A program made the translations under genes and the position numbers. Under the pieces are notes generated by a model. The model saw only the letters and a list, made by a program, of their open reading frames with translations. It had not been told where the DNA came from and did no database searches. Shown here one piece after another: positions 53,433 to 63,990 of a DNA stretch of 64,000 nt (position 1 is its first letter; each line of letters begins with the position of its first letter). The stretch comes from an uncultured Bacteroidales bacterium (GTDB taxonomy: Bacteria; Bacteroidota; Bacteroidia; Bacteroidales; Bacteroidaceae), in contig CADAJS010000022.1 of the NCBI GenBank assembly GCA_902788315.1, positions 1 through 64,000 on the forward strand. The letters are read 5' to 3'.

Positions 53433-56400
53433 CTAAAGATTACGTCCGTGACACTGCTTGAACTTCTTGCCGCTACCGCAGGGGCAGGGGTCGTTACGTC
53501 CCGGCAACTTCTCCACACGGATGGGCTGTACAGGAACACGCTCGCGGGTGTCGCGCGCCGCAGCCTGCTGCTGATGCACGTCAGTAAGGTCGCCACGACC
53601 TTCCTGCAACTGCTGGCGAGGCTCGCGACGCGGTTCTTCACGGGCGGGAGCCGGCTGTAGCTCGGGAATCATGGCTCGCATGATGATGGAGACAGTGCGA
53701 TCGTTGATTGTGTTCACCATATCGTCGAAGAGCTTGACACTCTCGAGCTTGAAGATGAGCAGGGGATCTTTCTGCTCATAGCTGGCATTATGAACGCTGT
53801 GCTTCAGTTCATCGAGAAGACGCAGATTCTCCTTCCAAGCCTCGTCGATGGTATGGAGAATCATAATCTTGTGGAAGGCTGTGACGATGCTATGGCACTC
53901 GGTCTCGTAGGCCTCCTTGAGATTGGCCGGTATGTTGTAACGACGCGAACCGGCCTCAATGGGCACCATGATATTCTCGTACATCTGTCCCTGCGGTCCT
54001 TCATAGACCATCTTGACCACCTTGTTGGCATTGGCAGCCATGATATCGGTCTTCTGCTTGAAGCGTGCAAGCACCTTCTGATATGCAGATTCAGCAAGCT
54101 CGTTGATATCGGTGGACTCCCTCTCCTCCTGTGTGAAGGGAACCTCCATAGCCAATATCTCGAGGAAACGCTGACGGCATCCCTCCCAGTCGTTGTTTTC
54201 GATAATCTGGCATACACGATCCCAAATCATGTCACTGATGTCCATGCCGAGGCGCTCCCCCATCAGGGCGTGACGGCGCTTCTCGTAGATGACGGTGCGC
54301 TGTTTGTTCATCACATCGTCATACTCGAGCAAGCGCTTACGTACTCCGAAGTGGTTCTCCTCCACCTTCTTTTGGGCATTCTCGATGCTGCGGGTAATCA
54401 TGGGATGCTCGATCATCTCACCTTCCTCAAAGCCCAGACGGTCCATCACACGGGCAATACGCTCGCTGGCAAAGAGGCGCATCAGCTTATCCTCAAGCGA
54501 AACAAAGAAGACACTGCTACCCGGGTCACCCTGACGTCCCGAACGACCACGCAGCTGACGATCGACGCGGCGGCTTTCGTGGCGCTCAGTGCCAATGATA
54601 GCCAAACCGCCGGCAGCTTTCACCTCGGGCGAGAGCTTGATGTCAGTACCACGACCAGCCATATTGGTGGCAATGGTCACGGTGCCCAGCATGCGTTCCT
54701 CGGACTTAACCAGGTCGGCAACGTCGCGCGGTTCGCGCTTTTCTTTCTTGGAAGCCTCGGCCTCAAGACGTGACTGGTAGGCGGTAGCGGCACTGCGTTC
54801 GTTGAAGGCACGACCATCCGTAGCCACATACACGCTGCCCATATTACTCTGACCGGCAAGAGCCACGATGTCGGCCTCCTTCTGGTGGAGCTTGGCATTC
54901 AACACCTGATGAGGAATCTTACGCATCTGGAGCATCTTGCTCAGCATCTCTGAGATCTCCACGCTGGTGGTACCTACCAAGACGGGGCGACCGCTGGTGC
55001 GCATCAGTTCGACCTCTTCAATGACAGCCTTGTACTTCTCACGTTGCGTCTTGTAGATACGGTCGTTCATATCGATGCGAATGACGGGGCGGTTCGTAGG
55101 CACCTCGACCACGTCAAGCTTATAGATATCCCAGAACTCGCCAGCCTCGGTAACAGCAGTACCCGTCATACCTGCCAGCTTATGATACATGCGGAAGTAG
55201 TTCTGCAGGGTGATGGTGGCATAGGTCTGTGTGGCGGCCTGTACGGTGACGTGCTCCTTGGCCTCGACAGCCTGGTGAAGTCCGTCGCTCCAACGGCGAC
55301 CTTCCATAATACGGCCCGTCTGCTCGTCCACAATCTTTATCTCACCATCCTGAATGACGTATTCGTCATTCAGGTTGAACATGGTGTAAGCCTTCAGCAG
55401 CTGCTGGATGGTGTGCACGCGTTCGCTCTTGACGGCATAGTCATTATACACCTTGTCTTTTTTCTCAATAATCTCCTCTTCGCTACCGCCCGATGACTCA
55501 ATCTGCGACATGATGGTGGCAATGTCGGGGAGCACGAACAGGTCAGGATCGTTCACCTGGGATGCCAGCCAGTCGTTACCCTTGTCAGTGAGATCCACGC
55601 TGTTCTGCTTTTCATCCACGACAAAGTAGAGCGGGTCGGTAGCCTCAGGCATACGACGATTGTTATTCTCCATGTAAATCTCCTCGGTGGAGAGCATGCC
55701 AGCCTTGATGCCCGGCTCTGAGAGGAACTTGATGAGCGGCTTGTTCTTAGGCAAAGCCTTATGACTCCTGAAAAGGGCCAGGAAGCCATCGGCCGTCAGT
55801 TGTTTGTCATTCTTCTCCGTACCTTCGGCAATGAGGCGTTTGGCATCAGCCAGATACTGGGTGGCCAACTGGCGTTGCACACCGACAAGGCGTTCCACGA
55901 GAGGTTGATATTGTTCAAACTGCTGGTCGTCTCCCCGCGGCACCGGGCCGGAAATAATCAAGGGAGTACGGGCATCGTCAATGAGCACTGAGTCCACCTC
56001 GTCCACGATGGCATAGTTATGAGCACGCTGGACAAGGTCTTGCGGATGCTGGGCCATATTGTCACGCAGATAGTCGAAGCCGAACTCGTTGTTCGTGCCG
56101 AAGGTGATGTCGGCCATATAAGCCTGGCGGCGTGCCTCGCTGTTGGGCTGATGCTTGTCGATGCAATCTACGCTGAGGCCGTGGAACATATAAATGGGGC
56201 CCATCCACTCCGAGTCACGCTTGGCCAGGTAATCATTCACCGTAACCACATGAACGCCGTTGCCGGTGAGCGCATTAAGGAAGACGGGCAGCGTGGCCGT
56301 CAGCGTCTTACCCTCGCCAGTGAACATCTCCGCAATCTTGCCTTGATGAAGCACCGTACCTCCGAAGAGCTGCACATCGAAGTGAACCATATCCCACTTC

Positions 56401-56894
56401 GTGTCATTGCCTCCGGCCCCCCAGTGGTTGTGATAGATGGCCTTGTCACCTTCAATATCAACAAAATCGTGACGTGCAGCCAGCTGACGGTCGAAGTCAT
56501 TAGCCGTCACGATGACGTTCTCGTTATGTGCGAAACGCTCTGCCGTGCTCTTCACGATGGCGAAAACCTCAGGCCGTACCTCGTCAAGCGTCTTCTCAAA
56601 ACGTTCCAGCACCTCAGCCTCCAGCTTGTCAATCTGGCTGAAAATGGGGGCACGGTCCTGAATATCGGTGGAGGGAATACGGGCACGCAGTTCGTCAATC
56701 TGCCCACGAAGGTCGGCAACGGAATCAATTACATATTTACGAATCTCGGCAGAACGTGCACGCAACTCGTCATTCGAAAGCGCTTGAACGGCAGGGTATG
56801 CCTTGATGACCATCTCGACCAAAGGGCGATAGGCCTTCAGGTCGCGCGACTTCTTGTCGCCGAAAAGTTTTACTAATATCTTGGATATATCCAT
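53433..56894 (-). CDS. secA: Protein translocase subunit SecA
   Basis: The ATPase motor of the Sec export channel. It has 1153 residues, longer than the 900 of E. coli because of Bacteroidetes insertions (about 60-130 and 330-480). The Walker A is [11 protein letters not shown] (190-200), DEAD-like [20 protein letters not shown] follows, and helicase motifs [15 protein letters not shown] and [13 protein letters not shown] are intact. A C-terminal zinc motif [17 protein letters not shown] (about 1134-1150) should bind SecB or ribosomes. Confidence 0.97.
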   Translation of the reverse strand: MDISKILVKLFGDKKSRDLKAYRPLVEMVIKAYPAVQALSNDELRARSAEIRKYVIDSVADLRGQIDELRARIPSTDIQDRAPIFSQIDKLEAEVLERFEKTLDEVRPEVFAIVKSTAERFAHNENVIVTANDFDRQLAARHDFVDIEGDKAIYHNHWGAGGNDTKWDMVHFDVQLFGGTVLHQGKIAEMFTGEGKTLTATLPVFLNALTGNGVHVVTVNDYLAKRDSEWMGPIYMFHGLSVDCIDKHQPNSEARRQAYMADITFGTNNEFGFDYLRDNMAQHPQDLVQRAHNYAIVDEVDSVLIDDARTPLIISGPVPRGDDQQFEQYQPLVERLVGVQRQLATQYLADAKRLIAEGTEKNDKQLTADGFLALFRSHKALPKNKPLIKFLSEPGIKAGMLSTEEIYMENNNRRMPEATDPLYFVVDEKQNSVDLTDKGNDWLASQVNDPDLFVLPDIATIMSQIESSGGSEEEIIEKKDKVYNDYAVKSERVHTIQQLLKAYTMFNLNDEYVIQDGEIKIVDEQTGRIMEGRRWSDGLHQAVEAKEHVTVQAATQTYATITLQNYFRMYHKLAGMTGTAVTEAGEFWDIYKLDVVEVPTNRPVIRIDMNDRIYKTQREKYKAVIEEVELMRTSGRPVLVGTTSVEISEMLSKMLQMRKIPHQVLNAKLHQKEADIVALAGQSNMGSVYVATDGRAFNERSAATAYQSRLEAEASKKEKREPRDVADLVKSEERMLGTVTIATNMAGRGTDIKLSPEVKAAGGLAIIGTERHESRRVDRQLRGRSGRQGDPGSSVFFVSLEDKLMRLFASERIARVMDRLGFEEGEMIEHPMITRSIENAQKKVEENHFGVRKRLLEYDDVMNKQRTVIYEKRRHALMGERLGMDISDMIWDRVCQIIENNDWEGCRQRFLEILAMEVPFTQEERESTDINELAESAYQKVLARFKQKTDIMAANANKVVKMVYEGPQGQMYENIMVPIEAGSRRYNIPANLKEAYETECHSIVTAFHKIMILHTIDEAWKENLRLLDELKHSVHNASYEQKDPLLIFKLESVKLFDDMVNTINDRTVSIIMRAMIPELQPAPAREEPRREPRQQLQEGRGDLTDVHQQQAAARDTRERVPVQPIRVEKLPGRNDPCPCGSGKKFKQCHGRNL

Positions 56895-56929
56895 TGTGTG
56901 AATGCTTTATGTGTGAGGTTTATATTGGA

Positions 56930-58534
56930 TTACTTCTTACTCTGCAACTGCACTCCCGTCAGGGGAGGCTGGTTGCAGGCATTGGGAGCACGAATGCGCA
57001 TCACCTGAGCCAGTGTGGGAGCCACCTGATCTACCGACGCCGGCGTACGTACCACCTCGGCAGGCAGATTACATCCGAGGAAGAAGAGCGGGAAACCGAC
57101 ATACGATTCACGGCTCAACGTCTGTTCGTGTGTATTTTCGTTTACCAACACCCACCCTGGTGAAACCTGCACCAGGATGTCTCCCGAACACTTCGGATTA
57201 TATGCATTACGCAATTTGCTGATACCAGGTGTCCAGGCACCGAGGGCCAGACGCTGGCTTGTATAAACATCCCGCACGCCGCTGAGCTGAATAAGGAAAT
57301 CGCCACTGCGCTCCAACACTTCAGCCAGGTTAAGGTTCTTGTTCTCGATGAGTTTCAGGTTGAGATAAATCTCATTGCCCATGCATGTCTCTACATAGTC
57401 GCCCTGGCCGTACACCGCAATGAGGTACATATTGAGCAAGAGCTGGGCACGCGTAATGGAGAAGGTTCCCGTAGGCACCCGATATCGGCTCAGGTCGGAA
57501 GGATCCTCAGGGTCGGTGTAGCCCGTACTCGTGACCACGAAGAGGGCACGACCCTCCCCTACGCGGTTCTCGACGTTCATAAACAATTCGGCCAACTGGT
57601 GGTCCAGACGTACATACGCATCCTGCAACTCCACGGGATAATGGCTCACACTCTGATGGTCAAAGGTACCGGCATAGAAAGTGACATTCAGGATGTCCGT
57701 CACATCATCGATACCCATCGTGGTACTATGTAGTACATGCTTTACGAAGAGGTTCACCTCATCATTCACGCAAGGGCTGGCCTTGAACTCGCGGAAGCGG
57801 CGGTCGCCCGAGAACTTGTGATTGAACGTCTTCTTCGCCGTGGCGGAGACAAAGTAGTTGAAGTTGCCTATCGACTCATTGATCGGCGACCAGGAAATGC
57901 TCCCGATACGCTTGCTCAACGAGCTTTTTTGCTCATACTCCTTGGCCCACTGAGGATAATCTCCATAGTAAGCGGTGCTACACCACTGACCGCTCTCGTC
58001 ATTGATCCAGAAAGCGCCGTCTGCCGCATGGCCGGCACTGAGCACTGCTGCGTCTCGATTCGGCGCTACGGAATAGACGAGGCCTCGGCCCTCGGTGCCA
58101 ATCTTGAGTTCGTCGCCCAAGGTGGTTACAGCGAGGTTCTTCGGCGAAGTGGTCTCCTTGGTTTGCCATCCGGCATGGGCCTCATCATCTACACAGAAGA
58201 CTGGCTGCAATGACTGGCGATCCAGCCAACGCTGTCCGACGACACCGTTCACGTAAGGGCTTGTGCCCGTGAGCAGGCAAGCCACAGCCGAGGCACGGTC
58301 AGGCGTGTCAAAGGGATACTCGGCCTGAGAATACATGCGGCCCTGCTGCATCAGCCGCATGAAGCCCTGCCCGCTGTAGAAAGGCGAGAAGGCTTCCATG
58401 TAATCTGTACGTAGTTGGTCAATAACGACATTCACAACCAGACGGGGCACATCGGGCGCCGTCTGAGCTTCTGCCTGAGCAATGGCCATAATGACCATCA
58501 CGGAGGTGAGGATGCGATAGCTCTTGGTACTCAT
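56930..58534 (-). CDS. Exported PafA-type alkaline phosphatase homologue with lost metal ligands
   Basis: A 534-residue exported protein (signal about 1-24) of the alkaline phosphatase superfamily, closest in layout to PafA. Kept: VVIDQLRTDY with the first metal Asp, a Thr in YPFDTPDRAS at the nucleophile position, SAGHAADGAFW, and DAYVRLDHQLAELF. Not kept: the family's TDYxGH pair reads TFDHQSVSHYP, and the SADHG pair reads TSTGYTD, so several zinc ligands are gone. It is probably not an active phosphatase. It starts two bases from the DUF4105 gene end and 35 bases before secA. Confidence 0.75.
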   Translation of the reverse strand: MSTKSYRILTSVMVIMAIAQAEAQTAPDVPRLVVNVVIDQLRTDYMEAFSPFYSGQGFMRLMQQGRMYSQAEYPFDTPDRASAVACLLTGTSPYVNGVVGQRWLDRQSLQPVFCVDDEAHAGWQTKETTSPKNLAVTTLGDELKIGTEGRGLVYSVAPNRDAAVLSAGHAADGAFWINDESGQWCSTAYYGDYPQWAKEYEQKSSLSKRIGSISWSPINESIGNFNYFVSATAKKTFNHKFSGDRRFREFKASPCVNDEVNLFVKHVLHSTTMGIDDVTDILNVTFYAGTFDHQSVSHYPVELQDAYVRLDHQLAELFMNVENRVGEGRALFVVTSTGYTDPEDPSDLSRYRVPTGTFSITRAQLLLNMYLIAVYGQGDYVETCMGNEIYLNLKLIENKNLNLAEVLERSGDFLIQLSGVRDVYTSQRLALGAWTPGISKLRNAYNPKCSGDILVQVSPGWVLVNENTHEQTLSRESYVGFPLFFLGCNLPAEVVRTPASVDQVAPTLAQVMRIRAPNACNQPPLTGVQLQSKK

Positions 58535-58536
58535 TC

Positions 58537-59724
58537 CTATATTTTTGTTGTCGCGCGACGCATGCGTACGTACCTACTTAATGGACGCGCGGCGAAAGCA
58601 AGGGTCAAAGGTACAATTAATTCCCCAAATTTCTGCATGCCAAGCAGGAAAATTACTGCAAAAAGGAGTAAATTTGCCGAATCAAAGGCAAACCAACGGG
58701 TTTGGGAACGACGAAAAGCGGCTCTGATCACCAAAAACAGCCCAACAAAGGCCAGCGGATTCAGCAGCACGACGAGCCAGTTAGAATCCACAGCCGGATG
58801 TTCCGAGAAGAGTGCCATAAAAGTGAGCAGACTGCCTGAAAGGCCACGGGCAAGCAAGAGAATGACATCCCATACCCAGAGCCAGCACCTTCGCCACACT
58901 TCGTATCCGACAAGAAGGAGACTGAGAAAAACGAAAGTCCACCCAGCAACAGCGGGAGACATGAGACCGTGCTGTTCAGCACGAGGCCTCTCGTGTAAGA
59001 GAATTTCAGTACGAAGAAGTAATGGGCGTACCATACCGTTCTCATCGGAGACAGACGCATGTTCCATGTTCTGCATGAGCACCTCAGGCAAAAACTGGGA
59101 AGCACGGGCCGAAGCCACACGATCAGCATCGGCACCAAGCAAGATATCGCAACCTTCGCCAGTCCACGGATAACACTGCGTATAGGAATGTATCAGATCA
59201 CGATACGTAGCGTCAGAGCGGCTGGAATCCTCTGCATAAGTCACACTGCCCGTCACGGCTCGCTCTATCATGTCGCGCACTTGCGTCGTGCAGTTATTGT
59301 AAAAATAGTTGTACCGGTATTTGCGATTTTCCGGAAGACAATTCACCACCAGATACGCCCACAGACGATTAGCCTCCTCGCTCGTCAGATTGAGTGTCTG
59401 CTGCGTAACGCGCGAGCCACGTTCCTCGTATTCTTTAATAAAAACATCCCAAGGAATCCCCAGCACCATATAATCACATTGACCCAGGATGAAGCGCCAC
59501 AGAAAATGAGGTTGGCCAAAGGAGAACACTCCGTAATTAAATGCCACATCGGCCTTACGCGTGAAGTTGCGACAGCGCAGTGCAGTGTGCCCATAGAGCG
59601 AATAGACCTCATCGCCTGGCGAGCACGTGATAAGCGAGGCTTCTATTGAGTCGCACGGCAACTGGGCCTTCGAGGCCAGCACGGGAGCCAGACAAAGCAG
59701 CAAAAGCAATGATACTCGTTTCAT
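58537..59724 (-). CDS. DUF4105 membrane protein
   Basis: A 395-residue protein: signal peptide (about 1-20), periplasmic DUF4105 (Lnb N-terminal-like) domain at about 25-240 with SLYGHTALRCRN and YNYFYNNCTTQVRDMI, where the conserved His and Cys of the family are seen, and then four or five membrane helices (about 255-385). The family is suspected to be cysteine hydrolases, but the reaction is unknown. It has a textbook promoter and heads the secA run. Confidence 0.88.
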   Translation of the reverse strand: MKRVSLLLLLCLAPVLASKAQLPCDSIEASLITCSPGDEVYSLYGHTALRCRNFTRKADVAFNYGVFSFGQPHFLWRFILGQCDYMVLGIPWDVFIKEYEERGSRVTQQTLNLTSEEANRLWAYLVVNCLPENRKYRYNYFYNNCTTQVRDMIERAVTGSVTYAEDSSRSDATYRDLIHSYTQCYPWTGEGCDILLGADADRVASARASQFLPEVLMQNMEHASVSDENGMVRPLLLRTEILLHERPRAEQHGLMSPAVAGWTFVFLSLLLVGYEVWRRCWLWVWDVILLLARGLSGSLLTFMALFSEHPAVDSNWLVVLLNPLAFVGLFLVIRAAFRRSQTRWFAFDSANLLLFAVIFLLGMQKFGELIVPLTLAFAARPLSRYVRMRRATTKI

Positions 59725-59732
59725 TTCGTCTG

Positions 59733-59763
59733 CAAAGGTAGTGCAATTGGGTGGAATGACAAA
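59733..59763 (-). promoter_or_regulatory. Promoter of the DUF4105 gene
   Basis: On the minus strand: TTTG at 59760-59763, 19 bases, TACCTTTG at 59733-59740. It is divergent from the coaX cassettes, which start at 59782. Confidence 0.8.
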
Positions 59764-59781
59764 AGAAATCGGGCGTTTCTT

Positions 59782-59901
59782 TTTGCCATGTCACTCATTT
59801 GACTGCTCTGACCTATGGTCGAGAATAGGCTACACTCAGAGATGTCGGATGAAAAACTTTGGTTTTCCCTTTGTCACGTCGCTCATTTGCACTATCTTTG
59901 C
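59782..59901 (+). promoter_or_regulatory. 88-bp promoter cassette of coaX, with a decayed upstream copy
   Basis: The intact promoter is TTTG (59870-59873), 19 bases, TATCTTTGC (59893-59901). Exactly 88 bp upstream another TTTG (59782-59785) is followed by CCATGTCACTCATTTGACTG, parallel to CACGTCGCTCATTTGCACTA in the intact copy, but its -7 box has decayed to GCTCTGAC. The GACC-TGGTC tail between copies matches the same place in the valS cassettes. Confidence 0.78.
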
Positions 59902-59904
59902 AGC

Positions 59905-60666
59905 GTGAAACTGATAATAGACATAGGAAACACTGTAGCCAAGCTGGTGGCCTTTGACGGCCAGGAGCCTATAGAGGAGGTCAAGACCGATGACGACACA
60001 CTGGCCGCGCTGCATGATTTCGTTAGCCATTATACATTCCAGCAAGGCATTGTAAGCACCGTGCGCGACCTTACATCCGCTGCAAGAACACAGCTGGAGA
60101 AGTTAGACTTTCCCATGCTGTTCTTCACGCCGGAAACACCCGTGCCAATCAAGAACCGCTATCGCACGCCTCAGACGCTGGGTGCCGACCGCCTGGCCGC
60201 CGTAGTGGGTGCCAGCACATTACAGCCTCGGCGCGACCTGCTCATCATCGACGCAGGCACATGCATCACCTATGATGTTATCGACGCACACGGCAACTAC
60301 TGGGGAGGCAATATCGCCCCTGGCATGCACATGCGGCTAAACGCGCTGCACGAACACACGGCGCGCCTACCACTGGTCAGCGCCGAGGGCGTGGTTCCCG
60401 GCATGGGCTATGATACAGAGACAGCCATACGCTCGGGCGTGCTCCGCGGCATGAAATACGAGATTGAGGGTTACATACGCTCCATGCGCAGGAAATACCC
60501 CCAACTGGTTATCTTCCTTACCGGGGGGGACAAGATCAATTTTGATGCGAGGGTGAAGAACATCATTCTGGCTGACGAGTACATCGTGCCACGAGGCTTG
60601 AACAGAATCCTGGATTACAATGAATCCAATGAGGGCGATGATTTAGGATTAGGGAATAGAGAATAG
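59905..60666 (+). CDS. coaX: Type III pantothenate kinase
   Basis: First enzyme of coenzyme A synthesis. It has 253 residues from a GTG at 59905. The N-terminal phosphate loop LIIDIGNTVAKL (3-14) needs this start, as nothing downstream could replace it. TLGADRLAAVVGA and IDAGTCITYD are the other family motifs. The -7 box ends only three bases before the GTG, so the mRNA may have no leader. The last codons run into short GGGAATAGAGAATAGAG repeats (60640-60680). Confidence 0.93.
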   Translation: MKLIIDIGNTVAKLVAFDGQEPIEEVKTDDDTLAALHDFVSHYTFQQGIVSTVRDLTSAARTQLEKLDFPMLFFTPETPVPIKNRYRTPQTLGADRLAAVVGASTLQPRRDLLIIDAGTCITYDVIDAHGNYWGGNIAPGMHMRLNALHEHTARLPLVSAEGVVPGMGYDTETAIRSGVLRGMKYEIEGYIRSMRRKYPQLVIFLTGGDKINFDARVKNIILADEYIVPRGLNRILDYNESNEGDDLGLGNRE

Positions 60667-60686
60667 AGAATAGGGATTAGGACGAA

Positions 60687-62009
60687 ATGAAAGATACATT
60701 TAAATATTTAGTGCTATGGGCCATCATGATGCTGGCCACATCCTTACAAGCACAGACCAACGGGAGCAACTCGTCATATTCACGTTTCGGGCTCGGTACG
60801 CTGGCCGACCAGTCGCAGGGCTTCAATCGCGGCATGGGCAGCACTGGCATCGGCATCCGCCTGGGCAATCGGGTGAACATGCAGAATCCGGCATCCTACT
60901 CGGCCATTGATTCCCTCACATTCCTGTTCGATGTGGGCATGAACGTATCACTGGGCCATCTGTCATCCCAGACAGCCAGCATGAACGTGCGCAACTGTAA
61001 CCTCGACTTCGTGAACGCCGGCCTCCGCCTACGTCGCGGGATGGGCCTGTCATTCGGATTTGTCCCCTATACCACCATCGGATACAACTTCTCGACCGAG
61101 AACAATGTGGCACGCCAATACCCCACCACACAGGCCATCACCAGCACAAGCAGCTACTCCGGCGACGGCGGGCTCCATCAGGTGTACGTAGGCCTGGGGT
61201 GGCGTCCCTTCGCTCAATTGTCCGTCGGAGTCAATGTGGGCTACCTGTGGGGCAGTTTCGACCATGAACTGAGACAGACATTCTCCGAGAATGGTTCAAG
61301 CACCTCCACCTACAGCGGACTGAACTCGATAGAGAATTCCGATATCAGCACCTACAAGATAGACTTCGGTGTGCAATATCCATTGCGACTCGATGCCGAG
61401 AACATGCTCACGCTCGGTGCCACGGCCGGCATCGGCCATCGCATTGCCAGCGACGCTACGCTGACACGCTATTCCAGCGCCGGCGACAGCCTGCAACTCA
61501 CCGCCCGCCATCCCTTCGACCTCCCCTACACCTACGGAGTGGGCGCTTCATGGCAGCACAAGGAGAACCTTCTCGTGGCAGCCGACATACGGCAGGAACA
61601 ATGGGCCGACTGCAAGATGCCCGTAATGAGGCGAAACGGCACAGCTACCACCTATGCAGGGGAGCGCGGTGCCTATAAGAATCGCACTCGAGTGGCCGTC
61701 GGAGCTCAGTACACACCCGACATTTATAGCAGCAAATTTGTGCGCCGCATGCAATATCGTGCCGGTGCCCACTTCTCCACGCCCTACCTGAAGATAAACG
61801 GCAAGGAAGGTCCTCGCGAGTACGGCCTGACTGCTGGTGTCGGAGTGCCAATTACCAACTTCTACAACAACCGTTCGATGGTCAACGTGAACCTGCAATG
61901 GCTGAGTCGCTCGCCCAGCGAGAAAGACATGATCAGAGAAAACTTCTTTATGATAAATCTCAGCATGACCTTCAACGAAGTCTGGTTCATGAAGTTCAAG
62001 ATTAAATAA
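60687..62009 (+). CDS. Outer-membrane beta-barrel protein (OmpP1/FadL-like)
   Basis: A 440-residue exported protein (signal about 1-22, cleavage after SLQA) with SSYSRFGLGTLAD and GIGIRLGNRVNMQNPASYSA, an N-terminal pattern found in Bacteroidetes FadL/OmpP1-like barrels, followed by many alternating strands. In Bacteroidales it is normally found between coaX and lptC, as here. Cargo unknown. Confidence 0.85.
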   Translation: MKDTFKYLVLWAIMMLATSLQAQTNGSNSSYSRFGLGTLADQSQGFNRGMGSTGIGIRLGNRVNMQNPASYSAIDSLTFLFDVGMNVSLGHLSSQTASMNVRNCNLDFVNAGLRLRRGMGLSFGFVPYTTIGYNFSTENNVARQYPTTQAITSTSSYSGDGGLHQVYVGLGWRPFAQLSVGVNVGYLWGSFDHELRQTFSENGSSTSTYSGLNSIENSDISTYKIDFGVQYPLRLDAENMLTLGATAGIGHRIASDATLTRYSSAGDSLQLTARHPFDLPYTYGVGASWQHKENLLVAADIRQEQWADCKMPVMRRNGTATTYAGERGAYKNRTRVAVGAQYTPDIYSSKFVRRMQYRAGAHFSTPYLKINGKEGPREYGLTAGVGVPITNFYNNRSMVNVNLQWLSRSPSEKDMIRENFFMINLSMTFNEVWFMKFKIK

Positions 62010-62692
62010 TGAGAAGCGCCATCCTGTTTTTCCTCCTGTGCTGCTTGATAGCATGCGGCGGCGAGGTGGAGCACACAGCCGAAGCCATCACCGACGCCGA
62101 TTCGCTGCCCTTCATGCACTCCGTGGGCATCAACACACTGATTTCCGATTCCGGCGTGATGCGCTACAGGTTGGTGGCCGAGGAGTGGGACATATACAAC
62201 CCAGAAAACATGCCCTCCACATGGAAGTTCCGCAAAGGGCTGCTCATGGAGCGCTTCGACGAGAACTTCCACATCGACCTCTACGCACAGGCCGACACCG
62301 CCTATCTGCACGACCAGCGCACCTGGGAGTTGCGTGGGCGCGTGGTGATACGCAATGCCAAGAACGACATTTTCCTGACCGAGGAACTATTCTGGGACCT
62401 GACATCCCACGAGATGTGGAATCATCAGTACATGCACATTATCACGCCCGAGCGTGAGCTGGAGGGCACGGAGTTTCGCAGCAACGAGCAGATGACGAAG
62501 TACAGTGTCAGCAACTCGGCCGGAGCCTTCCCCGTTTCCGACACCGAAACTGCCAACACGGCCGATGCCGACAGCACACTGACGGCCGACTCCACCCTCA
62601 CCCCCGAACCGCCCAAGCCCCTCAAGGCACCGGCGCCAAAGACCCAGCCCATAAAGTTCAACCCCCATCCTAATCCACAGACAGACGAATGA
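62009..62692 (+). CDS. lptC: LPS export ABC transporter periplasmic protein LptC
   Basis: Carries lipopolysaccharide from the LptBFG extractor to LptA. It has 227 residues with a lipoprotein-like start (LLCCLIACGG), the LptC beta-jellyroll with TDADSLPFMHSVGINTLISD, VMRYRLVAEEWDIY and LRGRVVIRNAKNDIFLTEEL, and a Pro/Thr-rich C-terminal tail (about 180-227). Its ATG overlaps the stop of the barrel gene by one base, and its stop overlaps the next start. Confidence 0.9.
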   Translation: MRSAILFFLLCCLIACGGEVEHTAEAITDADSLPFMHSVGINTLISDSGVMRYRLVAEEWDIYNPENMPSTWKFRKGLLMERFDENFHIDLYAQADTAYLHDQRTWELRGRVVIRNAKNDIFLTEELFWDLTSHEMWNHQYMHIITPERELEGTEFRSNEQMTKYSVSNSAGAFPVSDTETANTADADSTLTADSTLTPEPPKPLKAPAPKTQPIKFNPHPNPQTDE

Positions 62693-63990
62693 TGCCGGAC
62701 TCCGCTTTAATCATCGAGACACTCATCGTGCTTCTCTTTTCCGCCTTCTTCTCCGGGATGGAAATCGCGTTCGTAAGCAGCAACAAGCTTCGCTTCGAGA
62801 TGGACCGGAACGAACGTGGTTTCTCATCACGCTTTATCGACACCTTCTATGCCCATCCCAACAACTTCATCTCCACGTTGCTTGTGGGCAACAACATCTG
62901 CTTGGTCATCTATGGAATACTGATGGCTAAGCTCATCAACGAGACGTTGCTCGTCCCCCTGGGCATTCACGTGGCCGACGGCGCATGCCCCCACGAATGG
63001 CTCTGCATCCTGATCCAGACACTGCTGGGCACGCTCATCGTGCTCGTCACCGGCGAATTTCTGCCCAAGACACTGTTCCGCCTCAACCCAAATCGCATGA
63101 TGCGCATCTTTTCCCTCCCTACCTATATATTTTATATATTGCTGTGGCCCGTCAGCAAGTTCACCAGTTCGCTCAGCAAGGGCCTCTTGCGCATGATAGG
63201 TATGCACGTTGAGCAGGGACGGCAGGAGAAATCGTTTAGCAAGGTGGACCTCGACTATCTCATCCAGAGCAACATCGACAAGATTGAGGACGAAGAAAAG
63301 ATTGAAGACGAAGTGAAGATATTCCAGAATGCGCTGGACTTCAGCAACGTGAAGGTACGCGACTGCATCGTACCACGCACCGAGATTGACGCCGTGGACC
63401 GCCAAACCGAACTGCGTGTCCTGCGCAGCCACTTCATCGAAAGTGGCCACAGCAAGGTCATCGTCTTCGAGGGCGATATCGACAACATCGTGGGATACAT
63501 ACACTCCTCCGAGATGTTCCGTCTGGGCGAGAACGACGACTGGACACGCTCCATCCGCGAGGCTCCCATCGTACCCGAGACGATGAACGCCCAAAAGCTG
63601 CTCAGCACACTGACTTCCCAGAAACGTTCGCTGGCTGTCGTCGTCGATGAGTTTGGCGGCACGAGCGGCATCGTCACCCTCGAGGACCTGGTCGAGGAAA
63701 TTTTCGGCGACATTGAAGATGAGCATGACAACGTCAGCTATGTAGCCAAGAGCTTAGGCCAGGGCGAATACATTCTCTCGGCACGGCTCGAAATAGAGAA
63801 GGCCAACGAGATACTCGGCCTCGACCTGCCCGAGAGCGACGAGTATCTCACCGTAGGCGGACTCATCCTACACGAATATCAAAACTTCCCCAAGCTGAAC
63901 GAAGTGGTAAGCTTTGGGCACTGGGAATTCAAAATAATCCAGAATACAACCACCAAGATTGAGCTTGTAAGGCTGAAAGTCCTGGAATAA
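62689..63990 (+). CDS. CNNM/CBS-domain membrane protein (CorC/GldE-like)
   Basis: A 433-residue inner-membrane protein: DUF21/CNNM domain with three or four helices (about 8-150, FFSGMEIAFVSSN), a CBS pair (about 215-335, VRDCIVPRTEIDAVD and SLAVVVDEFGGTSGIVTLED), and a CorC/HlyC transporter-associated domain at the end. Related proteins are linked to magnesium handling, and in gliding Bacteroidetes to GldE. It overlaps the lptC stop (ATGATG), giving a coaX-barrel-lptC-CBS operon. Confidence 0.9.
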   Translation: MMPDSALIIETLIVLLFSAFFSGMEIAFVSSNKLRFEMDRNERGFSSRFIDTFYAHPNNFISTLLVGNNICLVIYGILMAKLINETLLVPLGIHVADGACPHEWLCILIQTLLGTLIVLVTGEFLPKTLFRLNPNRMMRIFSLPTYIFYILLWPVSKFTSSLSKGLLRMIGMHVEQGRQEKSFSKVDLDYLIQSNIDKIEDEEKIEDEVKIFQNALDFSNVKVRDCIVPRTEIDAVDRQTELRVLRSHFIESGHSKVIVFEGDIDNIVGYIHSSEMFRLGENDDWTRSIREAPIVPETMNAQKLLSTLTSQKRSLAVVVDEFGGTSGIVTLEDLVEEIFGDIEDEHDNVSYVAKSLGQGEYILSARLEIEKANEILGLDLPESDEYLTVGGLILHEYQNFPKLNEVVSFGHWEFKIIQNTTTKIELVRLKVLE

